Shown in pieces: positions 1-9,303 of a stretch of 49,036 bases of DNA. The stretch comes from Alteromonas abrolhosensis (lineage in GTDB: Bacteria > Pseudomonadota > Gammaproteobacteria > Enterobacterales > Alteromonadaceae), in assembly GCF_001953635.1 (NCBI RefSeq), contig NZ_MEJH01000018.1:1-49036 (forward strand), written 5' to 3'. The notes under the pieces were generated by a model. The model had not been told where the DNA came from. It was given only the letters and a program-made list of their open reading frames with translations, and ran no database searches. A program made the position numbers and the translations under genes. The first letter of the stretch is position 1. Every line of letters starts with the position of its first letter.

Positions 1-216
1 TCTAGGAAAGGAAACTGTTTAGACAATGCCGTTGCAGAGAACTTCTTCGGCATATTAAAAACTGAGATGTATCACAATGAAACGTTCAAAGATGCGAATG
101 AGCTCATTGAAAACATCAAAGAATATATTGATTACTACAACAACGAACGCATTAAGCTAAAACTAAAAGGCCTGAGTCCGATACAATATCGAAATCAGGC
201 CTTGGTTGCCGCTTAG
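1..216 (+). CDS. IS3-family transposase OrfB, C-terminal fragment (partial at the edge)
   Basis: The frame is open from base 1 and stops with TAG at 214-216. It shows the end of the rve/DDE integrase core: the segment DNAVAENFFGILKTE holds the last catalytic glutamate (E of AENFF), and the YYNNERIKLKLKGLSP tail is typical of IS3-family OrfB. The protein would catalyse excision and insertion of the element together with OrfA by programmed frameshifting, but only the 3' end is visible. Whether the full copy is intact cannot be judged. The family assignment is firm; the IS150 subgroup rests on the tail and the terminal repeat. Confidence 0.88.
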   Translation, partial: SRKGNCLDNAVAENFFGILKTEMYHNETFKDANELIENIKEYIDYYNNERIKLKLKGLSPIQYRNQALVAA

Positions 217-246
217 AAATGAGTCCAACTTAATGGGGTCACTTCA
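1..246 (+). mobile_element. 3' part of an IS3-family (IS150-like) insertion sequence, cut by the window edge
   Basis: The segment contains the last 71 codons of an IS3-type OrfB transposase, followed by a terminal sequence at 221-246. Read inward on the minus strand, this end begins TGAAGTGACCCC and continues with AAGTTGGACTC, which resembles IS150-group termini. The left end and any target duplication are outside the window, so the insertion cannot be delimited fully. The bases just right of the end (GGCGCC followed by a run of T) look like half of a host terminator, so the element may have landed in or beside one. Confidence 0.8.
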
Positions 247-432
247 AATGGCGCCTTTTTTGTTGTCAGCGCTAATAATCCTCCTTTCTTATACTTCCGT
301 CTAATATCCACTAGCTTGTGAATGGGGTATTTTCGTTTGCTTATTGATTTTTATCAGCAATCGTTAGTTCAGTGGTGTGTTCTCCCTTGAGATGATTTAC
401 TCTGTCTAAAAACACCAAAGGAAATAATTGTT

Positions 433-1731
433 ATGTACCAGAAATTGCTGTCACTTGCATTTGCAGGGCTGGCCTCTGTGTCTGCTGCTAATGCTGCTCA
501 AATCAATGTTGATGAATTAGCCAACAAAGTAGAACCTGATGTAATTAAATGGCGTCATCATTTTCATGAATTTCCTGAACTATCAAATCGCGAGTTCAAA
601 ACCGCTGAATATGTTGCTGACTACCTTAGAAATCTAGGGCTAGAGGTGCAAACCGGTGTTGCAAAAACCGGTGTGGTTGCAATTTTAGACTCAGGTAAGC
701 CGGGTCCTGTGGTTGCGCTGCGTGCAGACATGGACGGCCTTCCTGTCAAAGAGCAAAATGACTTGGCATACCGCTCAACGCAAATAGGCGAATACAACGG
801 AAAAGAAGTGCCGGTTATGCATGCTTGTGGTCATGATACTCACATGGCAATGCTTATGGGCGCTGCAAAAATTCTTACCGAAATAAAAGGTGAGTTGAAA
901 GGTAAAGTGAAGTTTATCTTCCAGCCTGCAGAAGAGGGCGCGCCAGCGGGAGAGAAAGGCGGTGCAGAAGTCATGGTAGCTGAAGGCGTTCTAAAGAACC
1001 CTGATGTTGATGCCATTTTTGGCTTACATATCAATGCCAATACAGATGTAGGTAAAGTACGTTATAACGCTGGTGGCACCATGGCCGCAGTAGATCCGTT
1101 TAAAATTGTTATTCATGGCAAACAAGCGCACGGTGCTTACCCATGGAAAAGTGTCGACCCGGTTGTGACCGCAGCACAAATGATCATGTCGATTCAGACC
1201 ATCGTTAGTCGCGAATTAAAGTTGATTGATGACGCGGCAGTGGTGTCTATTGGCTCTATTCACGGCGGCAACCGTTCTAACATCATTCCAAATGAAGTGG
1301 AAATGGTTGGTACAATTCGCACGCTAAATAAAGCCGCTCGTGATCACATTTACGAGTCACTGCCGCGTAAAGTGAAGGCCATTGCAGAAAGCATGGGCGC
1401 CGAGGCAGAGCTTACTTTACCGCTAGATTACTATTACCCCATTACGTACAACGATCCAGAGTTAACGAAAGCCATGCTGCCCACTATGCAGCGTACAGCA
1501 GGCGTTGAAAATACACTGCTTTCTAAACCTGTGACAGGCGCGGAAGACTTTTCATTTTTCCAAGAGCAAATTCCAGGTTTGTATGTTTGGGTAGGCGGCA
1601 AGCCATTGGACGTGTCTGAAGAAGATAGCCCAGCGCATCATACGCCTGAATTTTATGTTGATGATGAAGGCATGAAGTTAGGTGTGAAGCTTCTTACAAA
1701 CTTTACCCTAGATTACATGGCTCAACACTAA
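433..1731 (+). CDS. exported M20 family amidohydrolase (hippurate/N-acyl amino acid hydrolase-like)
   Basis: The 432-residue protein starts with a Sec signal peptide (hydrophobic segment ending SAANA at about residue 22), so it acts in the periplasm or outside. The mature part is an M20D metallohydrolase. Metal ligands are visible as HACGHD (Cys132, His134), EEG (Glu167/168), His199 in GLHINAN and a C-terminal PAHHTPEF histidine pair. The family removes acyl groups from amino acids (hippurate, N-acetyl amino acids, IAA conjugates) and includes some carboxypeptidases; the substrate is not readable here. The ATG follows an AAAGGAAA ribosome site. The sensor kinase gene starts 22 bases downstream on the same strand and may be cotranscribed. 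Confidence 0.88.
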   Translation: MYQKLLSLAFAGLASVSAANAAQINVDELANKVEPDVIKWRHHFHEFPELSNREFKTAEYVADYLRNLGLEVQTGVAKTGVVAILDSGKPGPVVALRADMDGLPVKEQNDLAYRSTQIGEYNGKEVPVMHACGHDTHMAMLMGAAKILTEIKGELKGKVKFIFQPAEEGAPAGEKGGAEVMVAEGVLKNPDVDAIFGLHINANTDVGKVRYNAGGTMAAVDPFKIVIHGKQAHGAYPWKSVDPVVTAAQMIMSIQTIVSRELKLIDDAAVVSIGSIHGGNRSNIIPNEVEMVGTIRTLNKAARDHIYESLPRKVKAIAESMGAEAELTLPLDYYYPITYNDPELTKAMLPTMQRTAGVENTLLSKPVTGAEDFSFFQEQIPGLYVWVGGKPLDVSEEDSPAHHTPEFYVDDEGMKLGVKLLTNFTLDYMAQH

Positions 1732-1753
1732 AAGTGATGGCCGGAGACATGCG

Positions 1754-4570
1754 TTGAAAATAGGCAGTATTTCATTTTCTTTTTCATGGTCTCTGGCCCT
1801 TCAAGCACTGCTTGTATGTGTGTTAGGTGCGGGTCTTAATGCTCTCAACCCACCCTTTGATAGCACAGGGATAGCTACATTTGGTATAGGTGCGGCAGTC
1901 TACGCTTCACTTCGGTTTTCTCCTTTTATTTCCATTCCTATTGCGCTAATTGTTAGCCTTCCCTTGTGGCTAAACGACGGAAGTATTGTTGGAAAGGAAA
2001 GCCTTACTCTGCTGCCTGTCGTACTTAGCTTTTTTGGCTATAACAAGTCGCTTAAACAGGTGATAAAAGTAGGCGCAGGTTTTTGGTCTATTGTCTTTCT
2101 GCCCATTCTCGTTTTAGAGCATTCTCTTTATGATGGCGATAACGTCAACATGCTTTTTTCCGGCGTGTTGGTGACGTGGGTTAGCGGCGTATTCGGGCTG
2201 ATAATAGGGCATTTTGCCTATTTGGCAATACACGGGCTAAAACGCCAAACGTCTCATAAGTCTGAGCGAGTTACGCTACACTTCCTATTTGGTTACTTTT
2301 TCTCTGGCTGTTTCTTTGTTGCCTCCATGGCGGTGATTTACTTATCGGTGAGCCTGTTTCAACAACAGCAAGAAAGACAAATTTACAGTTACATGGCGCA
2401 ACGCGTGAATGTGCTGGAGTTCCAGCTTTCAAATTTTATTCAGCAACATCAAAGTGCCATTATCAGTGCAGCGCAAGTGTTATCTAGCGAGGTATCAAAC
2501 AGCGATTTCGATAATGCAGCGATGACAAATTTGCGGGTGTTGGCATCACATAATCCAGAATTTCTGACCTTCCTTATTGCCGATGATAACGGCGATATAA
2601 CCCATGCTTATCCACCTAGTTTGCTAGACAAAGCAAGACAAAACGGTCTACCGAATGTGGCTTATAGACCTTATTTCTTTGAAGTAATGCAGTCAGGCAA
2701 ACCTTTTCTCTCAAACGTATTTCAAGGCCGCGGTTTTGGTAACGATCCCATTGTAGCCTTGTCTGCTCCTATTACAGATGGCGACGGCACGCCAAAAGGT
2801 ATCGTTGAAGGTTCTCTATCATTAAAGAGTTTTTCCGCTATTGATAAGCTTAGCTTGGGCGGCTTTTTGATGCTTATTGAGGATCAAAAAGGAGAAGTTA
2901 TATACGCCTCGAAAGCCTTAGAAATGAAGCCACTAACGAAAGCACCGTTTTATATTTGTGAACCTGATTGTGCTGTTGAGGTGGAGAACGGGCCAGAGGG
3001 GAAAACATGGTTGAGGTTAGCGAAAGATATGCCTTTTGCTAGCTGGAAAGTCAGCTATTACTTCGACAAACGACTGTTAATGGCATCAATGAGTAATTAC
3101 TTGCTAAAAGACTTACTGCTGCTATTGGCATTATCTGCTTTTGGAACATTCACCGGGTACGTAGTTGCAAAAATGGTCGGCGCGCCTATTCGTCGCCTTG
3201 TTCACTATATTTCCGAATTCGACCCCACACAAAAAGAAGGTGTTAAAGCTCCACAAAGGGCACTGCACATTCAAGAGCTCTCGTCGCTAAGCGATGAGTT
3301 CGTGAGTTTAGAAGCCCGATTGCTCGATGCATTTGAAGAGCTAAAGGTAGCAAGAGAAGTAGAGCAAAGCCTGAATGTCGAACTAGGGGAATTGAATCAG
3401 TCTTTGGAAAAGCGCATAGAAGAGAAAACCGAGCACCTTGCGTTAGCGCTTAAAGAAGCGGAAGCCGCGAATGTGGCGAAAACGCAGTTTCTCGCTAACA
3501 TGAGTCACGAGATTAGAACGCCAATGAACGGCATTATTGGCTCATGTGAATTGATGCTCGAGAATGAGTTGCCGGAAAATGTTTCGGCTAGAGCCAAAAC
3601 AATTTCACGCTCTGCTAGCAATTTACTTATCATCCTGGACAGTATCTTAGATTGGTCGAAGATTGAATCGGGTAAAATGCTTACCGATATTCAAAGCTGT
3701 GCCATTCGTGAGTTGCTAGATGCCTCTTGTGAACTCTATCGGCACGCAGCTCAAATAAAAGGGTTCGACATTACGCTTCATGTTGAACAAGGTGTACCTA
3801 AAGCCCTCAATGTCGATGCAGGCAAAATTAGTCAGGTGATCAATAACCTTCTTAGCAATGCGATAAAATTCACAAGCGAAGGAAGTGTGTCGGTTAACGT
3901 CAGTTATGCCCATCAGGCACTAAAAGTGTCGGTTACCGATACAGGAATTGGCATAGCGCCTGACAAAGTACACCTTATTTTTGAAAAGTTTGAGCAAGCG
4001 GATTCTTCCACCACGCGCAATTTCGGAGGCACTGGGCTAGGATTGGCTATCTCTAAAGGCTTAGTTGAGCTATTAGGTGGCGAGCTATATGTAGAAAGTG
4101 AACTGGGCAAAGGGACAAGCTTCACCTTTCACATCCCAGCCACAGTCAGTGAAAGTACAGAACGTGCAACAGATGAAATTATTCCTGCGTTACCTAAAGG
4201 GTTGCGGGTGTTGCTTGCCGAAGATAATGACATTAATGCAGAAATTGTCATGGATATGCTTAAATCAGCAAACGTCAAATGCATTCGAACGAAAAACGGT
4301 CAGGACGCCGTTAATGCTGAGAAGAAACACGATTTCGATGTGATTTTAATGGATTGTCAAATGCCCGTGATGGACGGACATACCGCTTCTTCTATTATTC
4401 GTAAGGAAGGCAGGAACAAGAGCACTATTCGAATAATTGCCTTAACCGCCAATGCTTTCATTGAAGACAAAAATGCCTGCTTAGCTGCAGGCATGAATGC
4501 TCACTTGAGTAAGCCTATTCGCAAACAAGTGCTATTTGACTGTATTGCCCGTGAACTTGCTAGCGTTTGA
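1754..4570 (+). CDS. membrane hybrid sensor histidine kinase / response regulator
   Basis: This 938-residue protein starts at TTG 1754. In order it has an N-terminal multi-helix membrane block (about residues 10-165, MASE1-like), a further helix near 175-205, an extracytoplasmic sensory region (about 210-440, Cache-like), a transmembrane helix (about 450-475), a short HAMP-like/coiled-coil linker (to about 570), a HisKA domain with phospho-accepting His585 in NMSHEIRTP, a HATPase_c domain with the FGGTGLGLAIS box, and a receiver domain with phospho-acceptor Asp867 in MDCQMPVMDG. It would autophosphorylate and pass phosphate within itself and then to an HPt partner not seen here. The signal is unknown. 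Its last 39 bases overlap the convergent nhaA gene. Confidence 0.9.
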   Translation: MKIGSISFSFSWSLALQALLVCVLGAGLNALNPPFDSTGIATFGIGAAVYASLRFSPFISIPIALIVSLPLWLNDGSIVGKESLTLLPVVLSFFGYNKSLKQVIKVGAGFWSIVFLPILVLEHSLYDGDNVNMLFSGVLVTWVSGVFGLIIGHFAYLAIHGLKRQTSHKSERVTLHFLFGYFFSGCFFVASMAVIYLSVSLFQQQQERQIYSYMAQRVNVLEFQLSNFIQQHQSAIISAAQVLSSEVSNSDFDNAAMTNLRVLASHNPEFLTFLIADDNGDITHAYPPSLLDKARQNGLPNVAYRPYFFEVMQSGKPFLSNVFQGRGFGNDPIVALSAPITDGDGTPKGIVEGSLSLKSFSAIDKLSLGGFLMLIEDQKGEVIYASKALEMKPLTKAPFYICEPDCAVEVENGPEGKTWLRLAKDMPFASWKVSYYFDKRLLMASMSNYLLKDLLLLLALSAFGTFTGYVVAKMVGAPIRRLVHYISEFDPTQKEGVKAPQRALHIQELSSLSDEFVSLEARLLDAFEELKVAREVEQSLNVELGELNQSLEKRIEEKTEHLALALKEAEAANVAKTQFLANMSHEIRTPMNGIIGSCELMLENELPENVSARAKTISRSASNLLIILDSILDWSKIESGKMLTDIQSCAIRELLDASCELYRHAAQIKGFDITLHVEQGVPKALNVDAGKISQVINNLLSNAIKFTSEGSVSVNVSYAHQALKVSVTDTGIGIAPDKVHLIFEKFEQADSSTTRNFGGTGLGLAISKGLVELLGGELYVESELGKGTSFTFHIPATVSESTERATDEIIPALPKGLRVLLAEDNDINAEIVMDMLKSANVKCIRTKNGQDAVNAEKKHDFDVILMDCQMPVMDGHTASSIIRKEGRNKSTIRIIALTANAFIEDKNACLAAGMNAHLSKPIRKQVLFDCIARELASV

Positions 4571-5809
4571 GGCTACATCGGTATTGTCGCTGGGCGTAAC
4601 ACTGACTAGTCGCAGTACTGCATAGCCCAAACACGCTGATACAAGGGAGCCGGCTAAAATACCTACGCGTTCGTCAAAAATTTGGTTGATCCCTGTTTGT
4701 TCAAATGCCAATCCTCCAATGAATAAGCTCATTGTAAAACCAACCCCGCACAGTAGTGCACAACCGTAAATATGCTTGAAGTTTAAATCGTCAGGCAGTT
4801 TAGCCAGTTTCAGCTTCACCATTAGATAGCAGAAACCAAACACGCCAATTTGTTTACCTACAACAAGGCCAAGAAAAATACCAAAAGTAACCGGGTGGAA
4901 AATACCCTCAGGGCTAATATTGCCAAAACTAATCCCTGCATTCGCGAAGGCAAATAGGGGCAGAATGGCGAAACTCACAGAACCGTTAAGGCCGTGTTCT
5001 AGTCGAGTGACGGGCGAGTAAGATTCATCTTTTTCATCCCGCATAGGGATAAAACCAGCAAGTACAACACCCGCTAACGTTGCATGTACACCAGATTTCA
5101 ACATGGCCACCCATAAAATGATGCCTACAAAAATATAGGGGGGAATGTCTACCACATTGCGTTTATTCATCTGCCACAACAATAGCAAGCAACCCGCTGC
5201 GATGTATAACGCGCCTGCCGTGATGTGCTCAGTGTAAAACAGAGCAATAATGACGATAGCACCAATGTCGTCAATAATAGCGAGTGTGACTAAGAAAACT
5301 TTGAGGCTGGTAGGAACGCGGCTGCCGAGTAGAGCAAGGATTCCCAAAGCAAAAGCAATGTCAGTAGCAGCGGGGATCGCCCAGCCTGCGATCGCCACAG
5401 GGTTGTCCCAGTTAATGCCTACATAAATTAAAGCAGGTAATGCCATACCACCTACGGCACCCGCGGCCGGTAACACAATGTCTTTCGGGTTAGCTAGCTC
5501 ACCTTCACAGATTTCCCGTTTCAGCTCTAGGCCTACGTGGAAGAAGAACACCGCCATTAACCCATCGTTAATCCACAATAACAACGGTTTATCAATAGCC
5601 CACGACCCCGCAGAAATTTGCACGGGCATACTTATTAGGTGGTCATACAGCGTATCTAAGGGAGAGTTAGCGATGATGAGCGCAAGTACGGTTGCGCACA
5701 TTAATAGAATGCCAGGAGCAGCTTCGCGATTTAAGAAGTCAGATACCACGTCTTGTACTTCTTCTATCACCTCATCGAGTACGTCGGGTTCATGCTTATC
5801 TGTCATCAA
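4532..5809 (-). CDS. nhaA: Na+/H+ antiporter NhaA
   Basis: The 425-residue inner-membrane protein exchanges cytoplasmic Na+ (or Li+) for external protons and supports pH and salt homeostasis. Family hallmarks are visible: ATDIAFALGILALLG with the conserved aspartate, and LAIIDDIGAIVIIALFYT with the adjacent aspartates corresponding to Asp163/164 of the E. coli protein. It is somewhat longer than the 388-residue E. coli protein because of an acidic N-terminal extension (about 30 residues) and a polar C-terminal tail. The gene converges on the hybrid kinase and overlaps it by 39 bases. A sodium exporter suits a marine host; a second antiporter of NhaC type lies at 23938-25326. Confidence 0.95.
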   Translation of the reverse strand: MMTDKHEPDVLDEVIEEVQDVVSDFLNREAAPGILLMCATVLALIIANSPLDTLYDHLISMPVQISAGSWAIDKPLLLWINDGLMAVFFFHVGLELKREICEGELANPKDIVLPAAGAVGGMALPALIYVGINWDNPVAIAGWAIPAATDIAFALGILALLGSRVPTSLKVFLVTLAIIDDIGAIVIIALFYTEHITAGALYIAAGCLLLLWQMNKRNVVDIPPYIFVGIILWVAMLKSGVHATLAGVVLAGFIPMRDEKDESYSPVTRLEHGLNGSVSFAILPLFAFANAGISFGNISPEGIFHPVTFGIFLGLVVGKQIGVFGFCYLMVKLKLAKLPDDLNFKHIYGCALLCGVGFTMSLFIGGLAFEQTGINQIFDERVGILAGSLVSACLGYAVLRLVSVTPSDNTDVASNASKFTGNTVK

Positions 5810-6084
5810 TAACCTCTTGAGCCCACTGACTGTCGACGTAGCGAAATATAGGCATTTTCGCCGGCGTCAAACTGGGTTAACGGGCAAGTTTTCTGCGTAA
5901 ATTAATTATCGTTAATACGGCTAATCTCAAAGAGATAGATCACCCTAAGGCAAGAGGCCAAGAATAAAGCCCTTAGCCATTGGCGCCATATTAGAGGCCA
6001 TTTACGGTGGGATTTTGAACGGTTTTACGCTACAATCGCGGCCTTTCCAAGGTTGTCCACTTTACCTACCCCGAGGATCTCTAG

Positions 6085-6579
6085 ATGGCAAAAGTCGCGA
6101 TTGTAATGGGTTCAACTTCAGACTGGCCTACCATGCAGCAGGCCGCAAAAATGCTGAAGTCGTTTGGTGTTGAATTTGAAGCGAAGGTGGTGTCGGCGCA
6201 CCGTACACCTAACTTGCTAGTAGAGTTTGCAGAAAGCGCTGCCGATGAAGGTTTTAGCGCGATAATTGCTGGCGCAGGTGGCGCAGCACACTTACCTGGA
6301 ATGATTGCCGCACACACACACCTTCCCGTGTTTGGCTGCCCGGTAAAATCAAAAGCCCTTAACGGATTAGATTCACTGCTTTCTATCGTTCAAATGCCTA
6401 AAGGCGTTGCGGTAGGCACACTTGCCATTGGCGAGGCTGGTGCAGCAAATGCGGGTCTTCTCGCGGCACAGGTTGTTGCTTTGCAAGAGGAAAGCGTACG
6501 TGATGCCGTTATCGCTTTCAGAAAATCTCAAACCGATACAGTGCTTGCTTCAAGCAACTCCTTGGAGCTAGATGAATGA
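6085..6579 (+). CDS. purE: N5-carboxyaminoimidazole ribonucleotide mutase PurE
   Basis: The 164-residue protein is a class I PurE. It converts N5-CAIR to CAIR in de novo purine synthesis, acting after PurK. Visible motifs are [13 protein letters not shown] near residue 9, SAHRTP near residue 38 and [11 protein letters not shown] near residue 71, which form the active site. The ATG follows CCGAGGATC. The gene overlaps purK by four bases (ATGA), the classic translationally coupled purEK arrangement. No convincing PurR operator was found upstream. Confidence 0.96.
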   Translation: MAKVAIVMGSTSDWPTMQQAAKMLKSFGVEFEAKVVSAHRTPNLLVEFAESAADEGFSAIIAGAGGAAHLPGMIAAHTHLPVFGCPVKSKALNGLDSLLSIVQMPKGVAVGTLAIGEAGAANAGLLAAQVVALQEESVRDAVIAFRKSQTDTVLASSNSLELDE

Positions 6580-7712
6580 GAGTAGTTGTTTACGGCGCAG
6601 GCCAACTTGCTCAAATGATGTACTTAGCGGGAAGTCCGTTAGGTATTGACGTTCAGGCTGTGGACGTAAACAACGATACCGTTGTACATCCAGTTAGCAA
6701 AACCCCCCTAGAAATTTCACTTGCTCAAGCACTGGAAGGCGCTGACGCCCTTACCGTTGAATTTGAGCACGTGCCTGAGAGACTTCTTGAAGAAGCGGCA
6801 AAAACAAATAAGCTAATGCCGAATATCGACAGTATTTTGGTAGGCGCCGATCGGGTACGCGAAAAGAAATTGCTTGAAAGCATGAAGGTTGCAAATTGCG
6901 AGCATATGATAGTTACCGACCTTGCCCAGTTAGACGATTGCCTAAAACAGCTCGGTAGCAAGTTAATTTTGAAAGCGAGTCGTGATGGCTATGACGGTTA
7001 TGGGCAATGGCGTTTAAGCGATGAAGCTGAACTACCAGAGCTTAAAAACGCGCTTCATGGCTTAGATTTAGAAAACGTGCCTCTTGTTGTTGAGAAGATG
7101 GTCGCTTTCGACAGAGAGCTTTCTTTAATTGGTGTACGTAACGCAAAAGGTGACGTAAGAACTTACCCGCTTGCCGAAAACCTCCATCACCAAGGTCAGC
7201 TTCACGTATCGGTTGCACCAGCGACTAATGTTGACGACGCACTTCAAGCTCAGGCTCACGATATCTTCGTGAAACTGGCTGAAGGCATGAACTACGTAGG
7301 AGTGCTGGCTGTTGAGCTGTTCCAAGTAGGCGACAAGCTGCTTGTTAATGAACTGGCTCCTCGCGTGCACAACTCTGGTCACTGGAGTCAATCAGGCGCT
7401 GTAACCAGTCAGTTTGAAAATCACTTACGCGCAGTATGTGGATTGCCCCTTGGCGATACCTCCGCTATTGGCCCAAGTGCAATGGTCAACATCATTGGTT
7501 GCAGTAGCTTCTCAAGAGATTTGCTAAGCATTGATGGTAGCCATCTTCACTGGTACGGAAAATCTGTGCGTGAAAAGCGCAAGATGGGACACATTAACGT
7601 CACCACTAATTCTTATGAAAACTTAGGTGAAAAGCTCATGGCTTTGAGCAAATATTTACCACTTGAGTACTTCCCGAAATTAGTTGGTGAAGCAACGCGA
7701 TTAAAAGGTTGA
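6576..7712 (+). CDS. purK: 5-(carboxyamino)imidazole ribonucleotide synthase PurK
   Basis: The 378-residue ATP-grasp enzyme carboxylates AIR with bicarbonate and ATP to give N5-CAIR, the substrate of PurE encoded just upstream. It has the N-terminal nucleotide-fold motif GAGQLAQMM, the ATP-grasp segment [14 protein letters not shown] and the metal-binding region [13 protein letters not shown]. Its start codon overlaps the purE stop. A 70-like promoter for the following tRNA begins inside its stop codon region (-35 box from 7709), and a hairpin with five T residues follows at 7743-7765. Confidence 0.96.
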   Translation: MRVVVYGAGQLAQMMYLAGSPLGIDVQAVDVNNDTVVHPVSKTPLEISLAQALEGADALTVEFEHVPERLLEEAAKTNKLMPNIDSILVGADRVREKKLLESMKVANCEHMIVTDLAQLDDCLKQLGSKLILKASRDGYDGYGQWRLSDEAELPELKNALHGLDLENVPLVVEKMVAFDRELSLIGVRNAKGDVRTYPLAENLHHQGQLHVSVAPATNVDDALQAQAHDIFVKLAEGMNYVGVLAVELFQVGDKLLVNELAPRVHNSGHWSQSGAVTSQFENHLRAVCGLPLGDTSAIGPSAMVNIIGCSSFSRDLLSIDGSHLHWYGKSVREKRKMGHINVTTNSYENLGEKLMALSKYLPLEYFPKLVGEATRLKG

Positions 7713-7736
7713 CACCCTCGCGTTTATCGCTAGAAT
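7709..7736 (+). promoter_or_regulatory. sigma70-type promoter for the tRNA-Thr gene
   Basis: A perfect -35 box TTGACA (7709-7714) lies 16 bases before TAGAAT (7731-7736). The -35 box overlaps the purK stop codon at 7710-7712. Transcription would begin around 7743, about 30 bases before the tRNA. This is the closest match to the sigma70 consensus noted in the window. Confidence 0.75.
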
Positions 7737-7742
7737 ACGCAT

Positions 7743-7765
7743 CCGCTGTCTAGGCAGCGGTTTTT
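7743..7765 (+). terminator. hairpin with T-run between purK and tRNA-Thr
   Basis: CCGCTG (7743-7748) pairs with CAGCGG (7755-7760) around a six-base loop and is followed by TTTTT. It would terminate purEK read-through. It also lies at the very 5' end of the transcript predicted from the promoter at 7709-7736, where it may be too close to the start to stop transcription. Confidence 0.6.
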
Positions 7766-7772
7766 AAAGTGT

Positions 7773-7848
<76 letters not shown>

Positions 7849-7913
7849 TTTCTCTTTTTTCCTATGCCAATCTTACGTACACTAGTTCCGATTACTCACT
7901 CGGAGCAGGCTGT

Positions 7914-8447
7914 ATGTCATTTTTTTCCAAATCGCTAAAACCATTAGTTATTGCTACTGGCTTATTTTCTTTAGGTTTATCTGCGTCTATCAGTGCTCAC
8001 GAACACGAGCATAAACACGAAAATCACCAATCGCACGCCAATGAAACCAACGATGTTATGGTTATGAATGGTTATGCTAGAGCAACGTTTGCTTTGGCGA
8101 AAACTGGCGCAGTGTACTTTACTTTGCATAATCAAGGTGACAGCGATAAAACACTGACGTCTGTTTCAGTATCAGGCGATGTAGCAAATGAAGCGCAAAT
8201 CCACACGACGGTGATGGAGGAAGACGTGATGAAAATGCGTGAGCTAACCGACGGAGTTAAAATAAAGGCGGGTGAAATGGTGTCGTTCGAGTCAGGAGGC
8301 CGCCACGTTATGTTGATGGGGCTTACCAAAGGTTTAGAAGAGGGCACTGAAATCGCGCTTACCCTAACATTTGCTGATAAAAGTGAACTTCAGGTCACGG
8401 TACCTGTGAAAAAAGAGGCAGACAAAGGTCACCATCATCACAACTAA
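7914..8447 (+). CDS. periplasmic copper chaperone, PCu(A)C family
   Basis: The 177-residue protein has a signal peptide (cleavage near SISA, residue 28), a histidine-rich stretch (HEHEHKHENH) and then a PCuAC (DUF461) domain. Cu(I) ligands fit the family H(M)x10Mx21HxM signature: a histidine in AQIHTTVM, methionines in DVMKMRE, and histidine-methionine in GGRHVMLM. It ends with another HHHH run. The family delivers copper to cytochrome oxidase Cu(A) centres or buffers periplasmic copper. No oxidase or SCO gene is adjacent. The terminal histidine clusters probably add metal-binding capacity, which is an inference. Confidence 0.9.
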   Translation: MSFFSKSLKPLVIATGLFSLGLSASISAHEHEHKHENHQSHANETNDVMVMNGYARATFALAKTGAVYFTLHNQGDSDKTLTSVSVSGDVANEAQIHTTVMEEDVMKMRELTDGVKIKAGEMVSFESGGRHVMLMGLTKGLEEGTEIALTLTFADKSELQVTVPVKKEADKGHHHHN

Positions 8448-8635
8448 TTAAGCGCTAAAAGCAGCACCAATCGAGCCATCGATTAATGCGATGAATGCAA
8501 TCAACTAAACCGTTAATCTAAATCAAAATTTCTGTAGTACTATTAACTTATATTATTCAAACCAAGATTTTTTAAACGCCGATGAATTGGCCGTATGGAA
8601 ATCTAACAAGGGTTTTTAACGTTAAGGAGTGTGAC

Positions 8636-9109
8636 ATGAGCAAGATTGATATTGGTATTTCTGAGAGCGACCGTAACGCAGTAGCAGAAGGCCTTAAGAA
8701 GCTATTGGCCGACTCTTATACTTTGTACCTTCAAACGCACAATTTTCATTGGAACGTAGAAGGGCCACAGTTCCGTGAACTGCACTTGATGTTTGAAGAG
8801 CATTACACCGAGCTTGCTGAAGCAGTTGATGAAATTGCAGAACGTATTCGTACACTTGGCGTGGCTGCGCCAGGCACGTACAAGTCTTTTGCACAACTAA
8901 GCTCAATTGAAGAAGTGGAAGGTGTACCTGAAGCGACTGAAATGGTTCGACTGTTAACTCACGGTCATGAGCAAGTAGTGAAAACATGCCGTGAATCGTT
9001 AAAGTTAGCGCAAGACGCTGATGACGAGTCATCTGCAGCGTTAATTGGTGACCGCATGCGCGTTCACGAGAAAACGGCGTGGATGCTTCGTGCGACCTTA
9101 CCAAAGTAA
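8636..9109 (+). CDS. dps: Dps/ferritin-like DNA-protecting protein
   Basis: The start at 8636 is chosen because AAGGAG stands seven bases upstream. An in-frame ATG at 8582 would add an 18-residue extension not typical of the family and lacks such a site. The resulting 157-residue protein is the normal length. The ferroxidase region is visible: [16 protein letters not shown] with His35 and His38, followed by FEEHY and VDEIAERI, whose acidic residues bind iron across the dimer interface. Dps dodecamers oxidise iron with peroxide and protect DNA in starvation and oxidative stress. A terminator follows at 9190-9219. Confidence 0.93.
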   Translation: MSKIDIGISESDRNAVAEGLKKLLADSYTLYLQTHNFHWNVEGPQFRELHLMFEEHYTELAEAVDEIAERIRTLGVAAPGTYKSFAQLSSIEEVEGVPEATEMVRLLTHGHEQVVKTCRESLKLAQDADDESSAALIGDRMRVHEKTAWMLRATLPK

Positions 9110-9189
9110 AGTAGTTACGTTGAAGCACGCAAAAGCGTAAGGCTAAGTAATTTAGCCGTGTTTATCGCAGAAGTGCGTGAAACTATCAC

Positions 9190-9219
9190 AAAGGGTACAG
9201 CAGCGCTGTGCCCTTTTTT
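9190..9219 (+). terminator. rho-independent terminator after dps
   Basis: AAGGGTACAG pairs with CTGTGCCCTT (one T-G pair) around a short loop and is followed by a run of T. Confidence 0.85.
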
Positions 9220-9303
9220 GTATACTGCCCTCAAGTATAAATAAAATAAGATTAGAAGCCTTTGTCATAGAACATAGGCCTTCTTCAAATGAGGCTCTTA
9301 GCG

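Noticed and set aside
4098..4343. Alternative-frame ORF inside the hybrid kinase
   Set aside because: It spans the end of the ATPase domain and the linker in another frame, with no initiation signal.
5478..5900. 140-codon plus-strand open frame opposite nhaA
   Set aside because: The minus-strand NhaA reading has full family motifs; the antisense frame shows none.
5890..6084. PurR operator upstream of purE
   Set aside because: No sequence close to the ACGCAAACGTTTGCGT consensus was found; -10-like TACAAT has no proper -35.
8582..8635. Upstream in-frame ATG extending Dps by 18 residues
   Set aside because: No ribosome site, atypical N-terminus, and a good AAGGAG site precedes the ATG at 8636.
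8694..9128. Long antisense open frame (144 codons) over dps
   Set aside because: It mirrors the coding bias of dps, has no ribosome site and resembles no family; treated as a shadow frame.
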